From: CAWEWH01 sp963812775
Lineage (GTDB): Bacteria; Pseudomonadota; Alphaproteobacteria; Rhizobiales; Beijerinckiaceae
DNA: 64,000 nt
Direction of reading: 5' to 3'
Assembly (NCBI GenBank): GCA_963812775.1
Contig: CAWEWH010000005.1
Span: forward strand, 1,178,001-1,242,000
In this document: piece after piece, positions 34,090 through 44,306 of the stretch
Numbering within the stretch: position 1 is the stretch's first letter
Layout: each line of letters starts with the position of its first letter
Position numbers and translations under genes: made by a program
The notes under the pieces: generated by a model
Told to the model about the DNA's origin: nothing
Databases searched by the model: none
What the model saw: only the letters and a program-made list of their open reading frames with translations

Positions 34090-34719
34090 TCAAGGCTGCC
34101 GGTAGACCCACACGCGGGCCGGCGGCAGGTTGAGCCAGATGCGGTTCGACGCCGTCACGACGTACCGATGCGCGGTCTTCGGAATGGGCGGCACCACGGC
34201 ATAGGTGAACTGCACGAAGGGCGCGCCGGGATGCACCAACGCCAGCGCCTCGTCGAGGAGCCTCGTCCTGATGGGCAGCGGTTTTGTCAGCAGCGGCAGG
34301 CTGGATGTCACGGCCGCCGCCCTGCCGTCGACGATGCCCTTCAGCGTGTCGGCGAGACGATAGGCGTCGCCCTCGATCACCTTGGCTCGTGGGAAGCGAC
34401 GGCGCAGCAGGCGGCAGAAGTCGCGATTGAACTCGACAAGGATCAGGCGGTCGGGTGCAAAGCCACGCCGGATGATGGCCTCGGTCACCGGGCCCGTTCC
34501 CGGTCCGAGCTCGATGACCGGGCCGGACCGCCCCGGATCGAGATAGCTCGCCATGGTGCGCGCAAGCAGCTTGCCGGAAGGCGTCACCGCACCCATCGTC
34601 AGCGGGCGTTCGACCCAGGATCTCAGAAACCGGGCCTCGTCCTCGATGCGGACGGGCGATTCGGCACGGCGACGCTGCGGCTCAACCACGTGACGCTTTT
34701 CCCCGCTCACCACTCTCAA
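34090..34719 (-). CDS. Class I SAM methyltransferase, phospholipid N-methyltransferase (PmtA) type
   Basis: A protein of about 209 residues. The SAM-binding motif is VIELGPGTGPVTEAIIRRG, with LILVEFNRDFCRLLRRRFP as the second strand. The N-terminal FLRSWVERPLTMGAVTPSGKLLARTMA is the signature of PmtA-like enzymes, which methylate phosphatidylethanolamine towards phosphatidylcholine; the C-terminus holds FVQFTYAVVPPIP. The start is uncertain: a TTG at 34719 or GTGs just downstream. The position between pyrF and dnaJ is common in Rhizobiales. Related enzymes can instead act on rRNA, so the substrate is inferred. Confidence 0.8.
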   Translation of the reverse strand: MRVVSGEKRHVVEPQRRRAESPVRIEDEARFLRSWVERPLTMGAVTPSGKLLARTMASYLDPGRSGPVIELGPGTGPVTEAIIRRGFAPDRLILVEFNRDFCRLLRRRFPRAKVIEGDAYRLADTLKGIVDGRAAAVTSSLPLLTKPLPIRTRLLDEALALVHPGAPFVQFTYAVVPPIPKTAHRYVVTASNRIWLNLPPARVWVYRQP

Positions 34720-34778
34720 GCTGACGGCGCAACCTTGACCAGCCTTTTGGCCCGGTCAAGGGGGCGACCGCGGCGCGC

Positions 34779-35921
34779 CTACCCGCTGCGGGCAAACGTG
34801 TCAAAGAATTCTTTAACGCGCGAAAAGAACCCGGCGCTCTCCGGCTGCGTATCTTTTGACGATTGCTTCTCGAATTCCTGCAGCAATTCGCGCTGCCGGC
34901 GCGTCAGGTTCTGCGGCGTCTCGACGATCACCTGGATGTAGAGGTCGCCAACGTCGCGCGAGCGCAACACCGGCATGCCCTTACCCTTGAGGCGGAACTG
35001 CTTGCCGGTCTGCGTGCCCTCCGGCAATTTCACCTTGGCGTCGCTGCCATCGAGGGTGGGGACGGCGAACTCGCCTCCCAGCGCCGCGGTGACGAGCGAG
35101 ATCGGCACCCGACAGAAAAGATCGGCGCCGTCGCGTTGGAAGAAGGCGTGCGGCTTCAGCGAAAGGAAAATGTAGAGATCCCCGGGGGGGCCGCCACGCA
35201 GGCCCGCCTCGCCCTCGCCGGCCAGCCGGATGCGGGTGCCGTCCTCGACGCCGGGCGGCACGTTGACCGACAGCGTGCGCTCGCGCGTGACACGCCCCGA
35301 CCCGGCACAGGCGGCGCAGGGATTGTCGATCGTCTCGCCCCGCCCGTGACAGGCTGGGCAGGTGCGCTCGATCGAGAAGAAGCCCTGGCTCGCCCTGACC
35401 CGGCCGTAGCCGCCGCAGGTCGCGCATTGCTTGGGCTTGGAGCCGGGCTTGGCGCCGGAGCCGGTACACGCCTCGCAGGTCGCGGCTGCCGGCACGCGGA
35501 TCGAGGCGGTCTTGCCGCCGAAGGCCTCTTCGAGGCTGATCTCGAGGTTGTAGCGCAGATCGGCGCCGCGCTCGCGCCCGCCGCCACTGGTCCGTTGGCG
35601 GCCACCGCGCTGGTCGCCGAAAAACGTGTCGAAAATGTCGGTCATGAACTCCGAGAAGTCCGACCCGAAGCCCTGCGGGCCGGCGCTCATGCTGCCGTCG
35701 AAGGCAGCGTGGCCGAGCCGGTCGTAGGCGGCGCGCTTCTGCGGCTCCTTGAGGACCTCGTAGGCCTCGTTGATTTCCTTGAAGCGGACTTCCGCCGTGT
35801 GATCGCCCGGATTGCGGTCCGGGTGATACTTCATGGCAAGCTTGCGGAAGGCGGACTTCAGCTCGCCGTCGCTAGCGGTACGGACAACGCCGAGGACTTC
35901 GTAATAGTCGCGCTTGGCCAT
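34779..35921 (-). CDS. dnaJ: Chaperone DnaJ
   Basis: A 380-residue Hsp40 co-chaperone that stimulates DnaK ATPase and delivers substrates. J-domain residues 1-70 contain HPD at 33-35 (KYHPDRNPGD). A Gly/Phe-rich segment follows. The zinc-binding region has all four CxxCxGxG repeats (CEACTGSG, CATCGGYG, CPACHGRG, CAACAGSG), then the C-terminal substrate-binding domains (VNVPPGVEDGTRIRLAGEGE). ATG 35921 starts at AKRDYYEVLG. It lies about 170 bp downstream of dnaK on the same strand. Confidence 0.97.
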   Translation of the reverse strand: MAKRDYYEVLGVVRTASDGELKSAFRKLAMKYHPDRNPGDHTAEVRFKEINEAYEVLKEPQKRAAYDRLGHAAFDGSMSAGPQGFGSDFSEFMTDIFDTFFGDQRGGRQRTSGGGRERGADLRYNLEISLEEAFGGKTASIRVPAAATCEACTGSGAKPGSKPKQCATCGGYGRVRASQGFFSIERTCPACHGRGETIDNPCAACAGSGRVTRERTLSVNVPPGVEDGTRIRLAGEGEAGLRGGPPGDLYIFLSLKPHAFFQRDGADLFCRVPISLVTAALGGEFAVPTLDGSDAKVKLPEGTQTGKQFRLKGKGMPVLRSRDVGDLYIQVIVETPQNLTRRQRELLQEFEKQSSKDTQPESAGFFSRVKEFFDTFARSG

Positions 35922-36045
35922 AGTGCGGTGAATGGTGCCCGTGGCTTGGTCCGCGATCTGAACCCGCGATCGAGTTGCCCTTGGACGCGCCCGCGCGTCC
36001 GTCCTCGCTAACACGTTGCCGCCGCGCTGTCCCGACCGGCAACGA

Positions 36046-36075
36046 ATCAGCCCCGACGCAAGCCCCGGGGCTGAT
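36046..36075 (-). terminator. Hairpin in the dnaK-dnaJ intergenic region
   Basis: ATCAGCCCC pairs with GGGGCTGAT across a 12-bp loop, 20 bp after the dnaK stop. No T-run follows on the minus strand, so it may reduce read-through or protect the dnaK mRNA end rather than act as a full terminator. Confidence 0.5.
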
Positions 36076-36094
36076 GATTATTGACAGCGAAACG

Positions 36095-38026
<1,932 letters not shown>

Positions 38027-38147
38027 GATTGATCCCTCACTTTCCAAGCAGACCGCCGAGCCCCGAAGCGACCCGGCCATGGTCCGGCGCGCATCCGTCA
38101 AGCGGCATGTCGCGCCGGCCTTCAACAATTACGCAAGTGCACGGCGT

Positions 38148-38176
38148 ATATAAGAAAGCGTCCAGGCCCCCGCAAG
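38148..38176 (-). promoter_or_regulatory. RpoH (sigma-32) type promoter of dnaK
   Basis: On the minus strand CTTG (38176-38173) is followed by exactly 18 bp and CTTATAT (38154-38148), close to the alphaproteobacterial RpoH consensus (CTTG, 17-18 bp, CYTATNT). Transcription would start near 38140, giving dnaK a 5' leader of about 110 nt. Confidence 0.75.
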
Positions 38177-38319
38177 GCGATGACTGGGCCATCAACAGGG
38201 CCTCGGAGCGATATCTCACCTTGCGCCACCCGCTGATCTGAGGTGGCCTCTTCATGCACCATTCGCAAGGGCTTGACCGCGATGCTAGTATTACGCAGCG
38301 GTTAACGAGACGGGGCGAC

Positions 38320-39207
38320 ATGATCCGACGCAATGCGCGGGCGGCTACCTTGATCGCCGCTTGTCTCGTTTCAGGGGCGCCCTTCAGCGCCAAGGCGCAG
38401 ATTTTCTTCCCCGATCCCTTCCAGCGGCCGCCGGCCAATGTCGGCCGGCCGCCGGCTGAGCCGCGCGAGCCGCTCGACCGCCCGGTCGGACGGCCCCCGT
38501 CCGACCGTCTCGGCGACGATCCGGCTGCCCCCCTGCAGCCGCGCGTCCCCGTCCGGCCCGCCAACGAGGAGGGGCTTGTCGGCACCGAGGCGCTGCTCAA
38601 CGGCGGCGCGGGACGGCTGCGGCTCGAACGGGTCGGCAGGGATCAGTACGGGCTGCGGCTCAAGCTCGAGGGGGCGTCGCTGTCCTCGCCCGGCAACGCC
38701 TGCGCCGTCGAGCTTGGCGGCGCCGAGCCGGTGCCGCTGACGAGCCAGGGCCGGCCCGCCGGCCTGCCGCGTTACGTCCTCGAATCACCCATCTGCCCTA
38801 TCGTTTTCGACATCGTGGGCGACGCGGCGATGGTGCTTTCGCCGCAGGAGGACTGCCTCTTCGAGGCTGCCGATTGCCGCGTCAATCCCCGCGGTCTTTG
38901 GGGACCGGAAGGGCGGGGACTTGGCCCGCGCACCCGTGAGATCGAGCGGACCCGCGGCCGCGCCGATGGTGATATTCGCGACAATTTCCGCCAGCTGATG
39001 TCGCGCATGAAGGGGACGGAACTGCAGGCGGCCACATCCGAACAGGCCAATTTCGCGTCCGCCCGGGATGTCACCTGTCGCAGCTACGTGGCCGAGAACG
39101 CCCACGGCTACTGCGCCGCCAAGCTCACCGAGGCGCGCGCTGCCGCCATCAAGGCGCAGCTCGCCAAACTGCCGCCGCCGCAGCGCAAGAAGGACAGCAA
39201 GAAATAA
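38320..39207 (+). CDS. Exported protein of unknown function, proline-rich N-terminus
   Basis: A 295-residue protein. Residues 1-24 form a signal peptide (RRNARAATLIAACLVSG) with likely cleavage after AKA before QIFF. Residues about 28-80 are rich in proline, arginine and acidic residues. The middle contains paired cysteines (ICPIV, EDCLFEAADCRVNPRGLWGPEG). The end contains CRSYVAENAHGYCAAKLTEARAAAIKAQL, which recalls the cysteine-containing DUF1311/LprI repeat. ATG 38320 is chosen because the signal peptide starts there. Divergent from dnaK. Probably periplasmic; function unknown. Confidence 0.75.
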   Translation: MIRRNARAATLIAACLVSGAPFSAKAQIFFPDPFQRPPANVGRPPAEPREPLDRPVGRPPSDRLGDDPAAPLQPRVPVRPANEEGLVGTEALLNGGAGRLRLERVGRDQYGLRLKLEGASLSSPGNACAVELGGAEPVPLTSQGRPAGLPRYVLESPICPIVFDIVGDAAMVLSPQEDCLFEAADCRVNPRGLWGPEGRGLGPRTREIERTRGRADGDIRDNFRQLMSRMKGTELQAATSEQANFASARDVTCRSYVAENAHGYCAAKLTEARAAAIKAQLAKLPPPQRKKDSKK

Positions 39208-39210
39208 GCG

Positions 39211-39714
39211 TCAACCGCCGCGCCGGGCCTTGGCCAGCGCCCCCGACAGCGCCTCTGCGAAGGACGCCTTCTCGGCGGCCGACAGGGCTTGCGCGAAGAC
39301 GACGTGCTCGCCACGCGAGACGAGCGTCAGGCGGTCGATGCCGAATTCGCCCTTCACCCGGCGGTCGAGCTTCGTCCACAGGGGATTGAAGCGCCATTCC
39401 TGCGTCACGCCGCGCGGCGAGACGCGGCGCAAGAGCAGCTCCACCGGCGTCACGAGGATCTCCTCGAAGCCGCGGCCGTCGCGGTAGTTCAACAGGAAGG
39501 CGACGTAGAGGGCCAGGAAGTCGAGGCCGAAAAACCCGGCCACCGGCCAGGCGCCGAGGACGATGAACGGGATGCTGGAGATGACGCTCGCCACGCACAC
39601 CAAGGTCATCACCAACCGGAAGCCGCTCTGGCCGAGGGACCGGTGCGGCACGATGGTGGCCGAGAACACCGTCTCGTCATGGGGCAACCGGGCAGGGCTC
39701 TTGTGGCTCGCCAT
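39211..39714 (-). CDS. DUF2244 integral membrane protein
   Basis: A 167-residue inner-membrane protein of the DUF2244 family. ATIVPHRSLGQSGFRLVM leads into two adjacent transmembrane helices (VCVASVISSIPFIVLGAWPV and FGLDFLALYVAFLL). The conserved VTPVELLLRRVSPRGVTQEWRFNPLWTKL and HVVFAQALSAAEKASFA follow. ATG 39714 is chosen, though ATGs at 39723 and 39726 are also in frame. It is divergent from nth with only about 20 bp between starts. No biochemical role is known. Confidence 0.87.
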   Translation of the reverse strand: MASHKSPARLPHDETVFSATIVPHRSLGQSGFRLVMTLVCVASVISSIPFIVLGAWPVAGFFGLDFLALYVAFLLNYRDGRGFEEILVTPVELLLRRVSPRGVTQEWRFNPLWTKLDRRVKGEFGIDRLTLVSRGEHVVFAQALSAAEKASFAEALSGALAKARRGG

Positions 39715-39735
39715 GGCGCCCATCATAACGGCTCG

Positions 39736-40485
39736 ATGCCGTCAAAGAAGCTCCCCCCGCCGCCAAAAAGCTCCTCGGGACGAAAGGCCGCGACGCCCCC
39801 GAAACCGCGCCCACGCCCACCACGGGCGTTGCCGGGCGAGGCCGTGGAAGAGGTTTTCCGCCGCTTCCGGAACGCCAATCCCGAACCGAAAGGGGAGCTC
39901 GAGCACGTCAATCCCTACACTTTGCTGGTTGCCGTCGTGCTGTCCGCGCAGGCGACGGATGCCGGCGTCAACAAGGCGACGCGCTCGCTGTTCCAGGCGG
40001 CCGATACTCCCCACAAGATGGTGGCGCTCGGCGAGGAGCGGCTGCGCAACCACATCAAGACCATCGGGCTCTATCGCGGCAAGGCGAGGAATGTCATCGC
40101 GCTCTCGCAGCGGCTGATCGACGAGCATCAGGGCGCGGTGCCCGCCTCGCGCGAGGCGCTGGAGAGCCTGCCCGGCGTCGGCCGCAAGACCGCCAACGTG
40201 GTGCTCAATGTTGCCTTCGGCGAGGAAACCATTGCGGTCGACACGCACCTGTTTCGCGTCGCCAACCGTATCCCGTTGGCGCCCGGAAAGACGCCCCTCA
40301 ACGTCGAGCTTGGCCTGTTGCGCGTCGTGCCGGCGCCCTACAAGCGCCACGCCCACCACTGGCTCATCCTGCACGGGCGCTACGTTTGCAAGGCGCGGCG
40401 GCCGGAATGCTGGCGCTGCCTCATCAACGATCTGTGCCGCTTCGAGCCGAAGACGCCGTCGCCGGGGGGTGCCGCGACGCGATGA
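39736..40485 (+). CDS. nth: Endonuclease III
   Basis: A 249-residue base-excision-repair glycosylase/AP lyase for oxidised pyrimidines. The helix-hairpin-helix is LESLPGVGRKTANVV, with catalytic Lys151. IAVDTHLFRVANR gives catalytic Asp169. The C-terminal [4Fe-4S] ligands have the exact C-x6-C-x2-C-x5-C spacing (CKARRPECWRCLINDLC). An N-terminal extension of about 30 Lys/Pro-rich residues precedes the core. ATG 39736 is the only reasonable start near the divergent DUF2244 gene. Convergent with uppP. Confidence 0.96.
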   Translation: MPSKKLPPPPKSSSGRKAATPPKPRPRPPRALPGEAVEEVFRRFRNANPEPKGELEHVNPYTLLVAVVLSAQATDAGVNKATRSLFQAADTPHKMVALGEERLRNHIKTIGLYRGKARNVIALSQRLIDEHQGAVPASREALESLPGVGRKTANVVLNVAFGEETIAVDTHLFRVANRIPLAPGKTPLNVELGLLRVVPAPYKRHAHHWLILHGRYVCKARRPECWRCLINDLCRFEPKTPSPGGAATR

Positions 40486-40490
40486 GCTGG

Positions 40491-41300
40491 CTAGCCGAAC
40501 ACCAGCAGCGCCCCGAGGCCGAGGCCGCCGACCACCAGCCGCCAGCCTGCGAACAGCGCAAAGCCATGCCGTGACACGTAGTCGAGCAGCGTGCGCACCA
40601 CGAAAAGCGCTGCCACGAACGAGGTGACGAAGCCGATGGCGATCAGTGCGCCGCCCTCGAAAGTGAGCAGCTTGTAGTTCTTCATCAGGTCGTACGCGAA
40701 GGCCCCCGCCATGGTCGGCATGGCGAGCCAGAAGGAGAACTCCGCCGCGGCGCGCTTGTCGGCGCCCATCAGCATGGCGCCGACAATCGTGGCGCCGGAG
40801 CGCGATACGCCCGGGATCATGGCGAGGCACTGCACGACGCCGATGCCGAGGCACATGAGCAGTGAGAACTGCGTCACCTCGCTGTGGCGCACCTTGAGCT
40901 TCATCGCGTCGACGGCGAGCAGCACGAAGCCGCCGACGATGAGCGCGATGCAGACGATGAGCGGATTGAACAGCACGCCCTTGATGAAGCTGTGCAGCAA
41001 GGCGCCGACGATCGCCGCCGGCAGGAAGGCGATGAGCACGCCGAGCACGAAGCGCCGCGCGCCTGGATCGCTCGGCAACGCCAACGCGATGGAGACGAGC
41101 TTGCCAAAATAGACCGACAGGATGGCCAGGATGGCGCCCAGCTGGATGAGCACCGCGAAGGTCTTGCCGAAGGCCTCATCGCCAAGTCCGAGGAAATGCT
41201 GGAGCAGCAGCAGGTGGCCTGTCGAGGAGACGGGCAGGAATTCGGTGAGGCCCTCGACAATTCCCAGCACCACCGCCTTGCCGGCATCGACCAAGGTCAT
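40491..41300 (-). CDS. uppP: Undecaprenyl-diphosphatase (BacA type)
   Basis: A 269-residue polytopic inner-membrane phosphatase that recycles the undecaprenyl carrier lipid of cell-wall synthesis and can confer bacitracin tolerance. The active-site motifs are GIVEGLTEFLPVSSTGHLLL (Glu and SSTGH) and PGVSRSGATI near mid-protein. About eight hydrophobic segments follow the family pattern. ATG 41300 is preferred to a TTG at 41324. Convergent with nth, with 5 bp between stop codons. Confidence 0.95.
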   Translation of the reverse strand: MTLVDAGKAVVLGIVEGLTEFLPVSSTGHLLLLQHFLGLGDEAFGKTFAVLIQLGAILAILSVYFGKLVSIALALPSDPGARRFVLGVLIAFLPAAIVGALLHSFIKGVLFNPLIVCIALIVGGFVLLAVDAMKLKVRHSEVTQFSLLMCLGIGVVQCLAMIPGVSRSGATIVGAMLMGADKRAAAEFSFWLAMPTMAGAFAYDLMKNYKLLTFEGGALIAIGFVTSFVAALFVVRTLLDYVSRHGFALFAGWRLVVGGLGLGALLVFG

Positions 41301-41540
41301 CGCCCCGCTCCGCACTGGGTGCAATGCGATGTGAGCATTCGCATCCGCGCCCCGGTTATTTGGTCTTGCGCACGATATCTTTCCGAAGACCGCGCCCCGC
41401 GTCTTGGATCGTGCACCCGCAAATCGGGTTGTGGCCCGACGCCGGTGGTTCTATACGGAGCCCCCGCATCGCGCCACATGTCAATCAGGGGTGTCGATGC
41501 TCAATCATCCACTCTATTCGGCTGTTGGTCTTCGCGCAGC

Positions 41541-42233
41541 ATGGCGACGCTTCATCATTATCCACTTTGCCCGCATTCGCGCTTTGCGCGCCTTGCGCTT
41601 GCCGAACACGGCATCGCGGCGACGCTTGTCGAGGAGAAGCCGTGGGAGCGGCGGCAGGAATTCCTGATTCTCAACCCCGCCGGCACGCTGCCGGTCTTCA
41701 TCGACGACACCGAGCTTGTGGTCACCGGGGCCGGCGGCCTTGCGGCCTTCGTGAGCGAGGCAGCGGACCGGAACACCTCTGCGCAGCGCCTCATGCCTGA
41801 CCGCATCGCGGCGCGCGTCGAGGTCAGACGCCTCCTCGACTGGTTCAACGGCAAGTTCTTCGAAGAGGTGTCGGGCTATCTGGTCGGCGAGAAGATCCAC
41901 AAGCGCTATATCCCGGCCGGAGCCGGCGGCGGGTCGCCCGATATGGCGGCCATCCGTGCGGCGCGCAACAACATCCGCTATCATCTGCGCTATATCGGCT
42001 TCCTGCTCGGTCGGCGGAATTGCCTGGCAGGGGACGAATTGACCTATGCGGATCTGGCGGCGGCCGCGCATTTGTCGTGTGTCGACTACCTTGGCGATGT
42101 GCCGTGGGATGAGAACGAGGCGGCGAGGCAATGGTACGCGCGAATGAAATCGAGGCCGGCCTTCCGGGCGCTGCTGAGCGACCGGGTGGCCGGCATGGCA
42201 CCGGCCGAGTCGTACGCCGACCTCGACTTCTAG
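41541..42233 (+). CDS. Glutathione S-transferase family protein
   Basis: A 230-residue GST-fold protein. The thioredoxin-like N-domain is TLHHYPLCPHSRFARLALAE with a CPHS motif and LNPAGTLPVFIDD (the cis-Pro glutathione-binding loop). The helical C-domain contains GDELTYADLAAAAHLSCVDYLGD, the N-capping pattern of GSTs. ATG 41541 starts at the first strand. It directly precedes queG on the same strand, a neighbourhood seen in other alphaproteobacteria. Substrate unknown. Confidence 0.9.
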   Translation: MATLHHYPLCPHSRFARLALAEHGIAATLVEEKPWERRQEFLILNPAGTLPVFIDDTELVVTGAGGLAAFVSEAADRNTSAQRLMPDRIAARVEVRRLLDWFNGKFFEEVSGYLVGEKIHKRYIPAGAGGGSPDMAAIRAARNNIRYHLRYIGFLLGRRNCLAGDELTYADLAAAAHLSCVDYLGDVPWDENEAARQWYARMKSRPAFRALLSDRVAGMAPAESYADLDF

Positions 42234-42244
42234 CGGGAGACGCG

Positions 42245-43369
42245 CTGAAGCAGGCCCTCGTTGCCCGCGCCAAGGCGGAAGGCTTCGACGCCGTGCGCGT
42301 CACCACGCCGGATTCGATCGGCGAAGCCCACGCCCGTCTCAAGCAATGGCTCGCCGCGGGCCACCATGGCGAGATGGATTGGATGGACGAGACGGCGGTC
42401 CGCCGCGCCGATCCGCGCACCTTGTGGCCCGATGTGCGCTCGGTGATCGTGCTCGGCGTCAACTACGGTTCAGGCGACGATCCACTCGCCTCGCTCGCGC
42501 TCACCGACCGGGCCACCGTCTCCACCTATGCGCGTCATCGCGACTATCACGACGTGGTCAAGGGCAAGCTGAAGCAGCTCGCCGGCTTCCTGGCCGCCCG
42601 CTCCGGACACGACGTGAAGGTCTTCGTCGACACGGCGCCGCTGATGGAGAAGCCGCTCGCGGCAGCGGCCGGGATCGGTTGGCAGGGTAAGCACACGGTG
42701 CTGGTGTCGCGCGACTTCGGCAACTGGCTGTTCCTCGGCAGCATCCTGTCGGCCGCCGAGCTGCCGCCTGATGCGCCCGCCCTCAACCATTGCGGCACCT
42801 GTACGCGGTGTCTCGATGTGTGCCCGACGGAGGCCTTCGTCGGGCCCTATCAGCTCGATGCGCGCCGCTGCATCTCCTATCTGACCATCGAGCACAAGGG
42901 TCCTATCCCGCGCGAGCTGCGCGCCAAGATGGGCAACCACGTTTTCGGTTGCGATGATTGCCTGGCGGTGTGCCCCTGGAACAAGTTCGCCAAGGCCTCG
43001 CACGAGGCGAAGCTCGTGTCGCGCGAAGACCTGAAGTCGCCGGCGCTCGCTGATCTCGTGCGCCTCGACGAGGCGGGCTTCCGGACGCACTTTTCTGGCT
43101 CGCCCATTAAACGCACCGGTCGCGACCGCTTTGTCCGCAACGTGCTCGTCGCCATCGGCAATTCCGGCAATCCCGCCTTTGTGGCGGAGGCCGAGCGGCT
43201 GATCGGCGATGCCTCGCCCTTGGTTCGTGGTGCCGCCGTGTGGGCGCTGTCGCGGCTTCTGCCGGCGGCGGAATTCGCCAAGCGCGCCGCGGACGCGTCG
43301 GCCGGCGAGGCCGACGCCGACGTGTGTGAGGAATGGCGCGCGGCGCTGGCGCCCGAGGCCACCGCGTGA
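42245..43369 (+). CDS. queG: Epoxyqueuosine reductase
   Basis: A 374-residue cobalamin- and Fe-S-dependent enzyme that performs the last step of queuosine synthesis in tRNA. Two ferredoxin-like clusters are visible (CGTCTRCLDVCPTEAF and CDDCLAVCPWNKF). HTVLVSRDFGNWLFLG, RRCISYLTIEHKGPIP and C-terminal HEAT-like repeats also fit. The conserved N-terminus (LKQALVARAKAEGFDAVRVT) is not preceded by ATG, GTG or TTG in frame between 42131 and the core. A CTG at 42245 after CGGGAGA is the best-placed start. The alternative is the in-frame ATG at 42131 within the GST gene. Confidence 0.9.
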   Translation: MKQALVARAKAEGFDAVRVTTPDSIGEAHARLKQWLAAGHHGEMDWMDETAVRRADPRTLWPDVRSVIVLGVNYGSGDDPLASLALTDRATVSTYARHRDYHDVVKGKLKQLAGFLAARSGHDVKVFVDTAPLMEKPLAAAAGIGWQGKHTVLVSRDFGNWLFLGSILSAAELPPDAPALNHCGTCTRCLDVCPTEAFVGPYQLDARRCISYLTIEHKGPIPRELRAKMGNHVFGCDDCLAVCPWNKFAKASHEAKLVSREDLKSPALADLVRLDEAGFRTHFSGSPIKRTGRDRFVRNVLVAIGNSGNPAFVAEAERLIGDASPLVRGAAVWALSRLLPAAEFAKRAADASAGEADADVCEEWRAALAPEATA

Positions 43370-44235
43370 GGCTCTTCGTCTTCGGTCTCGGCTACTCGGC
43401 GCAGGTTTTCGTTGAACGTCAGCGCGCATCCTTCGAGGCCGTGACCGCGACCGTGACGACGGCCGCCAAGGCCAAGGCGATGGCCAGGAATGGCCTCACC
43501 ATCCGCCTCTTCGACGGCACGGCAGCCGATCCGGCCGTCGCATCGGGTGTTGCGGCGTCGGACGCCATCCTGGTCAGCGTGCCCCCTGACGGGAGCGGCG
43601 ACCCCGTGCTGCGCGCCTTTGGCGACGCGATCGCGTCGGCGCGTCGGCCGCGCTGGATCGGCTATCTGTCGACGGTGGGCGTCTATGGCGACCACGGCGG
43701 CGCTTGGGTCGACGAACAGAGCGAAACGCGGCCCGTCAACGATCGTTCTCAGCACCGCCTCGATGCCGAACGCGCCTGGCGGCAGCTCGGCCAAGACACC
43801 GGCAAGGCCGTGCACGTCTTCCGCCTTGCCGGCATCTATGGGCCGGGCAACAACGCACTCGTGAATGTGCGGGCCGGCCGCGCGCGGCGCATCGTCAAGC
43901 CGGGGCAGATATTCAATCGCATCCACGTCGACGACATCGCCGCCGTGCTCGCCGCCACGCTGCCGCGCACCGGCGGCGGCGAGGTCTGGAACGTCGCCGA
44001 CAACGAGCCCGCGCCGCCTGAGGACGTGATCGTCCATGCGGCCAAGCTTCTCGGCGTGCCGCCGCCGCCGGCCGTCGCGTTCGAGGACGCGAAGCTCACG
44101 GGCCTCGCCCTGAGCTTCTGGCAAGAGAGCAAACGCGTCTCAAATCGGCGCATCCGCGAGGACCTGAAGGTGGCCTTGGCCTATCCGACCTATCGCGAGG
44201 GCCTGCGCGCCCTGCTGGCCGCTGGCACGCCTTAG
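43366..44235 (+). CDS. Atypical SDR / NAD(P)-binding epimerase-like protein
   Basis: A 289-residue Rossmann-fold protein. The nucleotide-binding loop is LFVFGLGYSAQVF (GxGYxA). The middle shows YLSTVGVYGDHGGAWVDE and FRLAGIYGPGNNAL, features of extended or atypical SDRs related to nucleotide-sugar epimerases. GQIFNRIHVDDIAAVLAATL and VWNVADNEPAPPEDVI are the usual C-terminal motifs. The GTG at 43366 overlaps the queG stop (GTGA), so the two are coupled. A clear YxxxK pair is not evident, so catalytic activity is uncertain. Confidence 0.87.
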   Translation: MRLFVFGLGYSAQVFVERQRASFEAVTATVTTAAKAKAMARNGLTIRLFDGTAADPAVASGVAASDAILVSVPPDGSGDPVLRAFGDAIASARRPRWIGYLSTVGVYGDHGGAWVDEQSETRPVNDRSQHRLDAERAWRQLGQDTGKAVHVFRLAGIYGPGNNALVNVRAGRARRIVKPGQIFNRIHVDDIAAVLAATLPRTGGGEVWNVADNEPAPPEDVIVHAAKLLGVPPPPAVAFEDAKLTGLALSFWQESKRVSNRRIREDLKVALAYPTYREGLRALLAAGTP

Positions 44236-44261
44236 CCGCTGACCCTAGCCACCGGCCCTAG

Positions 44262-44285
44262 CCACTGCTGTCAGGAAGTGGCAGT
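44262..44285. promoter_or_regulatory. Inverted repeat upstream of WYL regulator
   Basis: CCACT (44262-44266) and AGTGG (44277-44281), and the overlapping ACTGC and GCAGT (44264-44285), form a dyad ending 22 bp before the WYL regulator's ATG. TGTCAGGAAGTGGCAG within it resembles sites found near YafY-type genes. Probable autoregulatory operator. Confidence 0.5.
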
Positions 44286-44306
44286 CATGGCCCGAGAGGG
44301 CTTTCG

